64,000 nucleotides of DNA from Episyrphus balteatus (GCF_945859705.1 NC_079136.1:110566028-110630027); one strand, 5' to 3'. Shown: positions 35,522 through 49,712, numbered from the stretch's first letter. Program-made: numbers and translations. The notes: generated from the letters alone by a model not told the origin.

Positions 35522-35681
35522 AGTGGACTAAGTCACTCCTAAAAATGCCATCAAATCTAGCCTAAAAATAATTTATTTATTGCTCCTTTAGTGATTTCAT
35601 AAAAAAATACAATTAAATCGTTATAAGAAAATTATTATGTTAGTTTTTGTTTAACCAATGCAAAAAGTGACTTAGTCCACT
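35522..35681. repeat. Perfect 16-bp inverted repeat, candidate 160-bp MITE
   Basis: AGTGGACTAAGTCACT at 35522-35537 and its exact reverse complement at 35666-35681 bracket an AT-rich 128-bp centre. The flanks show no clear duplication. It could be a small MITE or the inner part of something larger; the two arms have TTT and TTC neighbours only. Confidence 0.5.
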
Positions 35682-37669
35682 TTCATAATCAGGGGAACAA
35701 ATACTTTACTATAGATTCATTATCTTATAAATTTTTTACAAGAAAGTTGACAAATAAATAATTTTTTAGCTCATTTTTTATAAACAAAAGCACATAACCT
35801 GTTTTCTTATGACGTTATCACGTAAAAACATCGTCCGTAAACTGGCTTTACAGACAACCACTTTTTTAGTTTTCGACAATCCATGTAGACAACGTGAATT
35901 TGATTGTGTGGTCTACCACAAGTATTTGACATGTCAAATACTCGACAAGGTTTACACCATACCATCACTTACGAATATATATCCCCCCTCCGTGCATCTC
36001 TGTGTATTATACCGCAATATTACGTATGTAGGACTAAATTACATGACATGTAGAATGAATGACTGAGTAACATCAATCTTACCTCAGGTATCGTTGTCGA
36101 ACTGGAGAAGTTTTCCAATTTTGTTTATTTCACTCGCCCGTTCTTTACCTATCGAGGCGTTTTGGCTTAATTGACCGCTCAAGGCATTGCTCTCATTTTA
36201 CCTCACCATTCCACTTCCAATGCTGTCTATGATTCTGGTCATGAACGAGGTTCCAAAAGTAGATATTTTTTTTCTGACCTATCTTCTTACTCCCCAAGCG
36301 GTGATACATTTGAGTTACCCACATTATGTAACCAAACTTTCACACCACATTGACATCATGGTCAGCATTGATCTCACAAAAATCTACCTTCAGGAGCATC
36401 AGCACACCAAAGAAAAAGAAAGAGATAAACTCTTTTAATGTTACCCCTTAATTATTCTCTGACACAACCACATCTTAATTTGTCAAACAAACAATTTTCT
36501 TTTCGTCTTCCTTTGAATTCTTTTTGTATCTCCGTAGTACAGAAAAACACTCAAACAGTGTCCCAGACAGCACAAGGCAAAGTCAGAAGCAAAGGCGTCT
36601 GCATAAATAAATCGAATTAGGGCAATGTATACGCATATTAGCCAAGCTACCCCCCGGCTCGCCTCACTTTCGGTAGAGACTCAGACTTTACCATCATCTA
36701 CCTTCTGCCACCCAATCAATTTCAATACGGGCAACATTTCGACTTACTAACACCTCACTAAATAGTCAGGTCCGCTATTGGAATCATCATTACCACACAA
36801 AACCACCCCAACCCCAACACCCCAACATCAAGAAACGAAAATAAATTATGCAACTGCAAACTGATTACAAATTGAAATTCGAATTGAATGGAATCCCAAG
36901 TGAACCCTAAGAGCAGTGCGGTTAGACTTAATCGAATCGGTTAAGCCACCTCGCTCATCCCGATTCCACCCTCCCTGTGTACCATAACTTTACCACTCCA
37001 AAAATCGAAGTAGACGAGACGAGTACGAATACGAGTAGGACAACCATGGCGACGAGTTGCCGTTGGTTGCCACCCCACACACTTTTCTCAAAAACTTAAG
37101 TCCCGTTCCACGTTTCTTGTCATGAATAGATAATGATTCAATTACAACGCCCAAAGGGTCGTTATAAATTGAAATTTCCCAGCAAAAGTTGCACATAGAA
37201 CTGAATGGCGCCCGGGTTAGGCCTACATATTTCATTTTGGCAATGATGGGAGTGGTTCCCTTTCAGTTGCTGTGGCCTATTTGAAAAACACAAGGCCCTT
37301 GTACAGATAGAGGGTTCTGTTCACTGTTCTATTAACCGGGACTTGCTTTTGGCTACCTGCATGCGACGCCGGAATCCCGTTTGATTTTTTTTTTACTTTA
37401 ATTCGTTTGTTTGCTTATCCAAAAGAAAAACACAAGTATAAACCGTTGAGTTTATTCCGAGAGCGTTAATTTAGGTCGACATTTTGTAAAAGGGAGGAAG
37501 CTTTGAATGTTCCGTTTGTTTTTTTTTTAAGGATCCGATTGATTATGTTTGTCGATTGGAATGAAAGGACGCTCGTAGGACTATGGTTTGGGATGGATTT
37601 GTAATACGAGTCAGTAGAGAAAAGAAAGGGAAAATGTACGAGAGTAGTCTGTTAAATAGTCGGTCATTT

Positions 37670-37729
37670 AAATGTTTGAATTCAATTTGCAATTCTATTA
37701 AATGTTTGAATTCAATTTGCAATTCTATT
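37670..37729 (+). repeat. 30-bp tandem duplication
   Basis: Two perfect adjacent copies of a 30-bp unit containing TTTGAATTCAATTTGCAATT. The identity implies a recent event. Confidence 0.95.
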
Positions 37730-38304
37730 AAAAAATTGGATTCTTAAAACAATTTTATTCATAAAGTGCTTTTATAATGGTGGACTTTAAATGGAAAATA
37801 GTATTGTAATTCAATGCTTTTGATATCGGAGAAGGAAAAAAAAATAATATATTGTTTGAAAAGTATGGTTATGATTTTGCCAATTATATAATTATTTTTC
37901 GAAAGAAAAAGCTAAAAAGTTGATATTCGACTATTTTTTGTTGTCAGCATTATGTATGTAAGTACTTGCTCTTTTAAATAAACGAGTTTCGTGTAAAAAG
38001 ACAATGTGCTTCGCGACTACATTACGGATTCTATTGCTTTTCTATTTGGAGAATTCGCCTTATCTTTTGAAACTTGTATATACCAAAACTAAAACAATCC
38101 GTTTAGATCAGCGTTCAACGATCCATAGTGGACTTATGTCCCACCTAAGTGTTTATACTTAAGTCCATAATTTCAGATACATTAGGTGTGTTTTTTTTTT
38201 GGCAAAGCTATCCGCAGTAGGATTTCCCATAATATCAAAACTGAAGAAAGATTTATATGCATACGCACCAAGAGAAAGGAAAACGCAAACGGCAATGTGA
38301 AGTT

Positions 38305-38545
38305 GGTTCGATTGCCCAACATTAGCCCATTATAGCCCAAGATTTTTTTTCGCTAGCCCACCCTTAGCTCTAAAATTATAACAGAAATATTTCTTTGATC
38401 TCAAAAATCACAAAAAATAATTTTGTTTTTATTCAGTGTAAAAATTGTTGGTTTTGCACTGTGGTTCGTTTGCTCAACGTTAGCCCAGGATAGTCCAACT
38501 TTTATTTTCGCTATCCTACGCTTAGTTTATATATTATAGAAGAAT
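38305..38545 (+). repeat. Degenerate tandem duplication, about 155-bp period
   Basis: The segment near 38305-38398 (GGTTCGATTGCCCAACATTAG, then CCCAAG and TTCGCTAGCC) is repeated with changes near 38462-38545 (GGTTCGTTTGCTCAACGTTAG, TCCAACTT, TTCGCTATCC). Weaker echoes (GTGTAAAAAT) occur to about 38780. Origin unknown. Confidence 0.6.
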
Positions 38546-40497
38546 TAGTGTTTATTCACCACACAGTGACCTTTTTTAATTTATAATTTAGAAAAATGAA
38601 ATCCACTGTTATGTTATGTGTTATTTATTTGACTAAGAATTTTTGCTTGATTGAATGCAATCCATATAACATTCCTGTTAAGAAGCTTAAGTTGATTTGT
38701 TTCATTTCACCTAAAAAACCACAACATACAAATATTTTTTTAAGTGTAAAAATCATTGATTTTTTTTTGGTTTGCCATATAGTAGGAGATCCCGCCATAG
38801 GACGACCTACCCTCATCGTTATACCAGTTGAGAGTTATATTTTCTGAAAGGTAGTGTCTAAGGAAATAATTTGCATATGGGTTGCCCAGCAATATCCTGT
38901 CAAGGCATAGGGTTGCCAAGCCTTAAAGTTTATTTTACGTATTTTTGAATACGCGTCCCTGCTTACATATATGGCAAGCCTAAGAGTGCTAAAAAAAATA
39001 ATACATATATCATAGGAAAATTAAATTTGAAAATTTTAATTATGTCAGAGAAAATAAAATTTAAAAATTTTTATATTCGGGATTTTTAGATATTTGACAT
39101 TTTAGAAGGGGAAACTGAGGCAAGTTTAGAAAAAGGTCAAAAAAGCTATTTCATTAGCAAAAAGTGGTAGAAAATAGATTGATACTGGAATCGATAGATA
39201 TTGTTAAATTATATAAGTCACACATACAAACTAAAAATGTAAAAAATCTGCTACTCGAGATATGGGCGTTTAAAAGTTAAAACCGTGAATCCGATGTTTG
39301 AGAAATAATTCACCAAAAATCAGCACGAAAAATATTTGAAATAATGTTTATGTTATTAGAGAGCAAAAACAAAATAACTTGACACGTATCTGCCAAATTT
39401 TTGATTCGATTTAGTTTTTGGCTTTTGAGTATTTTAGAATTACAGATTTTTACAATTCAATTCACTAAACTAGCATACTTTACATAGCCAACGCAAACTT
39501 ATACACTTCGTCAAAATTCTATCCGCAGTTCGGTTAAGCTTCTATTCTTATCGGCTGCTGCGTGTTGTTTTTGTAATGCATGCGAACGCCAACTGCATAT
39601 ACGGATAGCAATTCCAAAAAAACACAGCTATTGTAAAATAAAATTACGAGTAAGCGAATGTTTTAAGTGTATGGCACTCTTTTTGGGACTTCCATTATTT
39701 AAAAATACATAAATATATGGAAAATCTAAAAGTTAATTTTTACGATTATCAAAGTTTGACCATCCTAGAAAGATGCACTTAGAAAGTATCTTGATTCATC
39801 CACTATACTAAACTTATCAAAACAATAATTTCTTTTATACCAAAACTTGTATGTTCCCAATTAAGCCTTTTAAAATATTTACTCTAGAAGAACTGAATGT
39901 GTCTTCCGCTGAATGTAAATAAAAGTTTTTTTTTTCCTTAGTAGCTGATGTCTTTGTTATTTTTCTTTGAATGTATACATATTATATTTTAAGCCGTATT
40001 TGTGAGTTTACTTTAAAAGCACTTTTATCCGGACGGGGATTAACTTAAGCATATGAAATTGTATTCATTCGCAAAAGACCAAAAGAGTTTTGTACGTAAA
40101 ATTTCAGGATAGCAGGAACTATCTAGGTACCTTCAAAGCGATATATTGAGTCAACAACAGCACAAGCTATTACATTATATGGAATTATGGTCCTTTTTGA
40201 TATACGTGTGTGTGTCTGCAAACTGCAAAGCTACAGTTTTCCCTATAGGTACACTACACATTATTCTTTACCTATGTACACAAAGCTACCATTACCGCAA
40301 CGTTCATTAAGTTCGCAATTAATTGTACCTAATGGAGTGGACAAAGCTGAATTGTGATTTCAGAACTAATGCTAATTAAAGAGAATTTTCGCCTCATGGG
40401 TCATTTGAAAACTTTGTTTTATGTTGTTTTTTTTTTTTTTGTTTCTGTAAAAGTACACATTTTCGTTGTTTGTCGTAAAAAGCTTTGAAAGGTTTGG

Positions 40498-40695
40498 ATT
40501 AAGGTTTCATTCATATGGAATGAAACCATAAAACATAATTCAATTCGGAAAGTTTTTTTTTGTACTACAACTCAGTTAAAAAATATTGTATTTTATTGTG
40601 AATGCTAACATTCGTATAACTAGACACAAGTGTGTATCCAGATTTGATTGAAAATCTTAAGAAAAGGTAAAAACCTTTGAAAGATCGATGATCAT
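40498..40695 (+). repeat. Direct repeat X, copy 1 (with hairpin)
   Basis: About 198 bp repeated in the same orientation at 42168-42360. It begins with a palindromic block whose 10-bp arms are GGTTTCATTC and GAATGAAACC around a 5-nt loop, followed by AATTCAATTCGGAAAG and CACAAGTGTGTATCCAGATT. It sits about 100 bp before the left arm of the large inverted duplication. Confidence 0.85.
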
Positions 40696-40797
40696 AGTTC
40701 CGTTCTGGTTAAATGGATACTTGCCACATCTGAGAAGTATGACAAGAACAATTTTCCACGTCGGGCGTAAACCATAGCCGTAGCTAGGATTTCATTT

Positions 40798-41136
40798 CGG
40801 TTGTACAAGAACGCTAACCTAGCCAAGAGAGTTAAAGTTCAGCGCCTGAGATGGCTACGTCACGTTGAGCGGATGGACAACAATGCTCCGGCCCGGAATG
40901 TTTTCGACTCCAACGCAGAGGGACGGCGCAGTAGAAACATATTCATTTACCCTTACAAACTGGATCCGATTAGTGAGATAGGAACATATCCAATTCAAAA
41001 ATGTGGAATGGAGGAAGACCTCGTCTGAGGTGAGGCAACCAAGTGGAAAGGGACCTCCATCAACTTGGCGTGCAAAACTGGAAGCACTGGAAGCAGCGAG
41101 CTAAAGATATCTGGCTGGCGAAGCTTGTTGGTTGAG
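40798..41136 (+). pseudogene. LINE ORF2 C-terminus, broken copy
   Basis: The frame starts YKNANLAKRVKVQRLRWLRH and continues VERMDNNAPARNVF, the typical C-terminal tail of a non-LTR retrotransposon polymerase ORF downstream of the reverse transcriptase. It is disrupted after EGRRSR by a 77-bp insertion (40935-41011) that the sister copy lacks, and shows frame changes after it. The stop lies in the GGTTGA at 41131-41136, in the same place as in the sister copy. All catalytic domains are missing. Confidence 0.75.
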
Positions 41137-41170
41137 GCCCAAATCCACAGCGGATTCGTACATTTTCTAA

Positions 41171-41875
41171 TGTCGTTTTCGACTGGTTTCACTCAAGGAT
41201 TTACTCATTCAGAAATCCAATAAAACAGTCTGAATCGCTTCCACTCAATTCTGAAATTTTATATCTGTATTGGTGAATAATCAAATATAAATTTTTTGCT
41301 TTTCGACTAGGAAATTTATGTCGTTTTCGATTGGCTCTCCGGAAGCGTCCGGAATCATTCAGAAGCCTTCTGAAAGCGTTTTATTCGCACGAATATGACA
41401 GGCAGAATGCTTCTCAGAAGAGAAATTCTCTTCTCGATTTAAAATCGGAATTCACTCGAGAAGCACTAATACCACGAATATTTAAAAGTCAAATTAATCA
41501 CTCAATCAATATTTTTTTATTTTTTGAAATAAATTAATTTTTTTCCGAAACAAATTTTTTTTAATTCATTTTCAAACTTACTTAAAATATTTTAGAAACC
41601 AACTTCCCTATTAATTTCTTGAACATTACCAATTTAAAAAAAAATTAAAACATTTCATTTGAAAGAAAAATAAATTAATATAAATATTTGACATTTGAAA
41701 TTAAAAAAAAAACACACAAACACAAAAAAAAAACAGAATTGAGTGGAAGCGATTTGACCTGTTCCATTCGATTTTAGAATGAGTGAATCCTTGAGTGAAA
41801 CCAATCGAAAACGACATTAGTTTGACGTTTAATTATTTATATATAAGTGATTTTGAGTGAATTTTGTTTTGAAAA
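41171..41875 (-). mobile_element. Truncated family C copy (outer), left arm
   Basis: It starts TGTCGTTTTCGACTGG after TAA, runs through CACTCAAGGATTTACTCATT, CCACTCAATTCTGAAATTTT and ATCTGTATTGGTGAATAATC, and is interrupted by a complete C element at 41319-41816. It resumes as AGTTTGACGTTTAATTATTT and stops around TTTTGAAAACAGAATTC, where the matching copy at 49075-49384 continues to a second terminus. So its far end is lost. The same truncated copy is in the right arm, so it was there before the duplication. Confidence 0.75.
41319..41816 (+). mobile_element. MITE family C, complete copy (498 bp), TTA duplication
   Basis: The ends are TGTCGTTTTCGATTGG and its reverse complement CCAATCGAAAACGACA, a perfect 16-bp TIR. 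TTA flanks both sides (41316-41318 and 41817-41819). The other arm of the inverted duplication carries the unoccupied site (AAATTTAGTTT) with a single TTA, so boundaries and duplication are directly supported. Sub-terminal zones include CCGGAAGCGTCCGGAATCAT and GAGAAATTCTCTTCTCGATT on the left and GAATTGAGTGGAAGCG on the right. The interior is AT-rich and non-coding. The TWA-type 3-bp duplication points to PIF/Harbinger. Confidence 0.9.
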
Positions 41876-42167
41876 CAGAATTCCTACGAGGTCAAAGCAT
41901 AACATGAAATTTGAAATGAAAAATCAGAAGGTATACTTTATGGATCGGGAGCACATTAATAGTTACTTGGTACAAAAACTGTAGATATGTATCTTTTTCG
42001 CATGTGGGTACAATACAGTGTCAGGATACACATCTACAAAAACCCAGACCATTAGAATATTTGCTACTGCGAAAGAAACACAGGTCAATTAAAAAAGAAC
42101 TGTTCAGTAATACTCTAACAACTAGTTTCCATTCACGCTTTTGGAATATCTCAACCGAATTTTAAGA

Positions 42168-42360
42168 TTAAGGTTTCATTCATATGGAATGAAACCATAA
42201 ACCATAATTCAATTCGGAAAGTTTTTTTTTGTACAACAACTCAGCTAAAATTTTTTTTTATCGTGAATGCTAAAATTCGTATAACAAGACACAAGTGTGT
42301 ATCCAGATTCGACTGAAAATCTTAAGAAAAGGTAAAACCCTTTGAAAGTTCGATGATCAT
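42168..42360 (+). repeat. Direct repeat X, copy 2
   Basis: Same-orientation partner of 40498-40695, about 90% alike by eye, directly abutting the end of the left arm. The palindromic block (arms GGTTTCATTC / GAATGAAACC) is fully conserved. Confidence 0.85.
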
Positions 42361-44092
42361 AATGGCAAAAGCCGCTCAGACGCTCAGCCGCTCAGGACGT
42401 GGCCGTACCCTAAAGCAGCTCAAGGCCCAAAAGTAAGATTAGGACGCTCTTATTATATCAAAAGCAGAAAACTGAACTTGCTTCAATGCATACTTTTAAC
42501 ACCGATCAGAAATCGGCTCCGTAATAGGTGGACAATCTTGAAATCTATTCTAACGATTTCTGCAGAAGCTGCATGGATAAGAAGGATATGCAATGTCTCC
42601 GATTTGGGAGAATTTGACTATGTACAATGATCGAAGTACATTAGAACCTCCAAATGGTTTAACGACAAGAAAGAACTTCTTAAAGAATAATTGTGTTATC
42701 ACAACGAACCATTCATGGTCTAAGTGGATCAGCTCTCCTACTGATAGCCACGTTAACATATCCTTACACCTTTTATAAATTATCTCATGTGGCATTCTTC
42801 ACTACAACACTTAGGAATCTAGTAATGATTTTCAAACGACAACCATCGAATTCCAGACTGGCGGCTGAGTTGACTTCTTAAAAGTTCATTAGCTTTTCTC
42901 GTCGACATTGGTCTTGTTATTCTCCCTTTTCTTTTGGAATTTTTCCATTCATCAAGAAACCATATAAGATAAAGAGAATTTTTTGTATAGGTTCATATCG
43001 CTAGACATTATGAATAAATTCAAAGCCATATACATACACACTTACATAGGTATAAGTAATTATTTTACATTGAAACTTTGAAACATTTGCAACCATCAAC
43101 AGGAAGGACTTCAGCCGAGCACACTTAATATTTCCATGATTTTCTCAATGGCGTTTGATAGCTTAAATGCACAAGAAGAAGCATATACGTCTCGTTCCAA
43201 TTTATCGCATTAATGAGTAAAGGATTATCAAGTTAAATTAATTTTAAGTGCTGCCATACATATACCTACTCTAAAGTCTAAAGACTATAGCACTACTTGG
43301 CTTCTTGGAAGAAATTAAATTAGAAAGAGAATAATAATAATGTCTCTGCTCTGCAAATGAGTTATTCTCCAGGATCAAGTACTTGTCTTTGAGACGATGT
43401 CAACAAACTTACAATTGGTTACAGGAAGATAGCATCATCCATCCATGCGGACCTTTTACGAAATGGTATGGTTCTCTTCTTCTCATGACAACTCGGAGGA
43501 CATAAAGAGAAATATAAATAAAAAAGTTGAAGATTTCATGAAAACATCATCACATTTTACAATAAGTTTTTGGTACAGGTATCTTGCTCTGTAACTCTCT
43601 AACTAAAATGCGCCCTACAAAAACGGATTCCCAAGTCAAGATTCCTTTTGATATTGCTACGTTATGTTGCATTACAACAAAAAAGAAGTAACTAACAAAG
43701 TGTGACAGCAATGATGATTAAGTTGACGATGATGACGATGCTAAGTAAGGTTTGCATGCACTATATACTAACTGCCACGAGTCGGTGGACCCTGAAGGAT
43801 ATAATATTTCCATGAATACGTGAAAAGGACACCAGCACCATTCAAATGTTGCGCATTAAAATGTCGCATGTAATTCAGCCCAGAGACTCTCATCCAATTA
43901 AAAGAACAAAAAAAAAAGGATGTCAGTGTAACCACCAAACACCCACTTCTTCTCTGTGTTGCTGCAGGGCTTGCTCACCTAGATGGTGCCAATTTGTAAA
44001 TGTTCGCTTCATATTTATTGCTCTTCTGATAAAAATAAAGGTAAAGTGTTGAATTTACTTTTTTTTTCTAGAGATGGCTATTTTTAAAATTC
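42361..44092. other. Spacer between the inverted arms
   Basis: About 1.7 kb without recognised repeats. A GCCGCTCAG-type short repeat lies at 42370-42396 and a GATGAT-rich patch near 43710-43740. Frames are short and unrecognised. Confidence 0.45.
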
Positions 44093-44890
44093 GATTGAGA
44101 TATTCCAAAAGCGAGAATGGAAACTAGTTGTTAGAGTATTACTGAACAGTTCTTTTTTTAATTGACCTGTGTTTCTTTCGCAGTAGCAAATATTCAAATG
44201 GTCTGGGTTTTTGTATATGTGTATCCTGACACTGTATTGTACCTACATGCGAAAAAGATATCTACAGTTTTTGTACCAAGTAACTATTAATGTGCTCCCG
44301 ATCCACAAAGTATACCTGCCTGATTTTTCATTTCAAATTTCATGTTATGCTTTGACCTCGTAGGAATTCTGTTTTCAAAACAGAAATTCTGTTTTCAAAA
44401 CAGAATTCACTAAAAATCACTAATATATAGATAATTAAACGTAAAACTAAATTTCCCAGTCGAAAAGCAAAAAATTTGAATTTGATTATTCACCAATACA
44501 GATATAAAATTTCAGAATTGAGTGGAAGCGATTCAACTGTTTTATTGGATTTCTGAATGAGTAAATCCTTGAGTGAAACCAATTGAAAACGACATTAGAA
44601 AATGTACGATTCCGCTGTGGATTTCGGCCTCAACCAACAAGCTTCGCCAGCCAGATATCTTTAGCTTGCTGCTTCCAGTGCTTCCAGTTTCGCACGCCAA
44701 GTTGATTGAGGTCCCTTTCCACTTGGTTGCGCCACCTCAGACAAAGTCTTCCTCTACTGCGCCGTCCCTCTGCGTTGGAGTCGAAAACTTTCCGGGCCGG
44801 ATCATTGTTGTCCATGCGCTCAACGTGACGTAGCCATCTCAGGCGCTGCACTTTAATTCTCTTGGCTAGGTTAGCGTCCTTGTACAACCC
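44093..44890 (-). repeat. Right arm of the large inverted duplication
   Basis: Reverse-complement partner of 40798-42167. It lacks the 498-bp MITE and the 77-bp insertion and so shows the earlier state. It has its own change: a palindromic unit of the form AATTCTGTTTT-C-AAAACAG is tandemly doubled at about 44363-44404, where the left arm has it once. Confidence 0.85.
44406..44594 (+). mobile_element. Truncated family C copy, right arm
   Basis: Counterpart of the outer C copy in the left arm, uninterrupted here. It ends CCAATTGAAAACGACA and is followed by TTA. Its other end is missing at the AACAGAATTC junction. Confidence 0.75.
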
Positions 44891-44945
44891 ATAAAGTTCG
44901 TTGTTATATCTTCTTCTCCAATCACCATTAATGCATACGGGACGA
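44630..44945 (-). pseudogene. LINE ORF2 C-terminus, 5'-truncated
   Basis: Open frame for the tail of a non-LTR retrotransposon ORF2. Upstream of its first methionine context the frame still reads GDWRRRYNNELYGLYKD, then LAKRIKVQRLRWLRHVERM, EGRRSRGRLCLRW, GVRNWKHW and ends WLAKLVG followed by TGA. The RYNNELY...RLRW.HVERM...GR.RLRW pattern is the usual C-terminal tail after the reverse transcriptase in insect RTE/Jockey-like LINEs. A stop codon just 5' (about 44955) and the loss of homology mark a 5' truncation, as expected of incomplete reverse transcription. No RT or endonuclease motifs remain. The family within LINEs is not fixed. Confidence 0.8.
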
Positions 44946-46155
44946 AGTTAGTTTTGTTAAGTCTTTTTTTAAACCTGCTTCTAAGGTTCTAAATTATAAT
45001 GTCGCTTTTGATTGGCCGTCCAGAAGCGTCCGGAAGCTTTCAGAATTCTTTTGAAATCGTTTTATTTAAATGAAAATGACAGTTAGAACAATTTTCAAAT
45101 CAGAATCCATTCAAGAAGCACTAATTATTCACAAAGAAGCGATTCAAACTGTTTTTAATGGCGTTTTCGATTGGCTCTCCGGAAGCGTCTGGAATCATTC
45201 AGAAGCTTTCTGAAAGTGTTTTATTCGCACAAAACTGACAGACAGAACGCTTCTCAGAAGAGAAATTCTCTTCTCGATTTAAAATCAGAAGCACTAATAC
45301 ATGAACACTAAAATGTCAACAAAGAAATCATTCTTTTTCTGTTGTCATTCAAAAATTTAAATTAAATTAAAATTAAAATTAATAAAAAGATTAAAATGGA
45401 TACCTACCTTAATGCAGTGGAATGATTTTTTAAGCTATTGCATAGATTTTAACGCAGGCCTGGCATGGGGAGCTAACCAAGAAAAAACGTAACGAAAAAT
45501 TAGTACATTTATGATGGTATGTGTGTATATGCATATGATACGATTGTACGAAGCTTGCATGGATGTGTGAATGGTTTTGGTTCAGCCAGAGAGGGTTATA
45601 TAAATTGTGTTAGACAACAAAAAGAGGAGTAAGGAAGACGACCATAAATGCTGTGTCTGCATGATAAATCAGGAGCAAAAAAAATTATGTGTATTTTCTT
45701 TTCTTTTGTTTTCTCTTCCCATTCTTCTCTTTCTTGTTCAACTTTTTGTGATTTGTGAAGGAGTAAAGCGTTGGATTGCGCTTGCGATATTAAATCAGAA
45801 GAGAAGAGAAAAAGTATTCTTGTGTTTTTTTATTTTTTTAACTGGAGAAGTTTATGACATGAGATTGTGTGTATGCATGTTTTCAAATGTGACCTTGTTG
45901 TTGTATAAAAATTGATAGGTAGATACAAAACATAATCATTGGTTTTGTGTAGTTGTAGGTAAACAAATTATAACTGCATAAGTTGATAAAAAATGCAATG
46001 CAATAGCTTTACCGCGGCAGTCCTCGAGTGCCACAAATCTTTTTTTTAACATTTTCTTCTTCCGTCGTCTTCAGATTTTTAATTTTTATAATTTTTTCGT
46101 TTGAAAAATAAAAATAATATCAATATTTGACATTTGAAATTTCACAAACACAAAA

Positions 46156-48820
<2,665 letters not shown>

Positions 48821-48848
<28 letters not shown>

Positions 48849-48982
48849 AAACAGAATTGAGTGGAATCGACTTGGCCTGTTCCATTCGATTTCAGAATGA
48901 GTGCCCTATAGTACCTATATCGCAAGTAAAAACAGAATTGAGTGGAATCGACTTGGCCTGTTCCATTCGATTTCAGAATGAG
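48821..48982 (+). repeat. 81-bp tandem duplication across an element junction
   Basis: Two adjacent, apparently identical 81-bp units, each starting TGCCCTATAGTACCTATATC and ending GATTTCAGAATGAG. Each unit contains the terminal part of Helentron-like element B plus the adjoining family C host sequence, so the duplication postdates the B insertion. Confidence 0.95.
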
Positions 48983-49074
48983 TGTATTCTTGAGTGACAC
49001 CAATCGAAAACGACATAAGATTTCGGAATGAATGATTCCTTGAGTGAAACCAATCGAAAACAAAACGACATTAA

Positions 49075-49384
49075 TGTCCGGAAGCGTCCGGAATTATTCA
49101 GAAGCTTTCTGAAAGTGTTTTATTCGCACGAATATGACAGGCAGAACTCTTCTCGGAAGAGAAATTCTCTTCTTGATTTCCAAACAGAATTCACTCAAAA
49201 TCACTAATATTTAAATAATTAAACGTCAAAAAAACTTTCCTATTGAAAAAAAAAACATAAAAAATTTATTTGATTATTCACCAATACAGATATAAAATTT
49301 CGGAATTGAGTGGAAGCGATTCAATCTTTTTTGATTGGATTTCAGAATCAGTGAATCCTTGAGTGATTCCAATCGAAAACGACA
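49075..49384 (+). mobile_element. Family C copy, 5' terminus damaged (310 bp)
   Basis: It abuts the preceding C element. It starts TGTCCGGAAGCGTCCGGAAT, missing about 17 bases of the terminal repeat, then GAGAAATTCTCTTC, AATCACTAATATTTAAATAA, ACCAATACAGATATAAAATT and ends CCAATCGAAAACGACA. Its right half matches the truncated copies in the inverted arms, so those and this one are a sub-family distinct from 41319-41816. Confidence 0.75.
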
Positions 49385-49559
49385 TAGGTACTAAAAACGA
49401 AAACAAATTTTTCGTTTAAATATTAGTATAAAAGTTGTCACCCATTTACGTTACAAGGCGTACATAACCTCACGTTATACTAAGATAACGAGTTGATTTC
49501 ACCATGTCCCATTTTTACGGTATGTCCACCTCTAACTTTCAAAAAATTCTTGAATTACT

Positions 49560-49709
49560 GGCCCGTATGCATAAAAAATTGTAAATACTAGCAATAAGAA
49601 ATTAATAAGCATTAAAACTAGGTTTTATATGCACAAAATGTTGATAAAAAAGTCAATACTTTAAAATTTTTCAAGTAAAACCATTTACTATTTTTTATGC
49701 ATATCACCC
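49560..49709. mobile_element. Small MITE L (150 bp), ACT duplication
   Basis: The left end reads GGCCCGTATGCATAAAAAAT, and the right end in reverse complement reads GGGTGATATGCATAAAAAAT, continuing (T/A)GTAAAT. ACT flanks both sides (49557-49559 and 49710-49712). Non-coding interior. The GG(C/G)-start and 3-bp duplication recall elements G and E. Confidence 0.75.
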
Positions 49710-49712
49710 ACT

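Larger units (their letters stand above)
35682..40497. other. Unrecognised sequence, moderately complex at 35.8-37.3 kb
   Basis: The block 35800-37300 is the most C-rich, least repetitive part of the window, with short frames in several readings (up to 85 codons) but no domain I recognise and no credible splice pattern. 37300-40497 is AT-rich. Two local duplications are listed separately. Confidence 0.4.
40798..42167 (+). repeat. Left arm of a large inverted duplication
   Basis: The arm matches the reverse complement of 44093-44890 from a TTGTACAAG(A/G)ACGC start to the GGAATATCTCAA(C/T)CG end. The left arm is longer only because of a 498-bp MITE (41319-41816) and a 77-bp insertion (40935-41011); without them it is about 795 bp, equal to the right arm. 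Contents in order: LINE ORF end, its short 3' UTR, a truncated family C copy, then a segment with CCTACGAGGTCAAAGC and GATCGGGAGCACATTAATAG. Confidence 0.85.

Noticed and set aside
45607..45915. 102-codon frame with a hydrophobic segment
   Set aside because: Sits in the interior of a family C MITE, has no recognisable family, and low-complexity A/T composition explains the hydrophobic codons.
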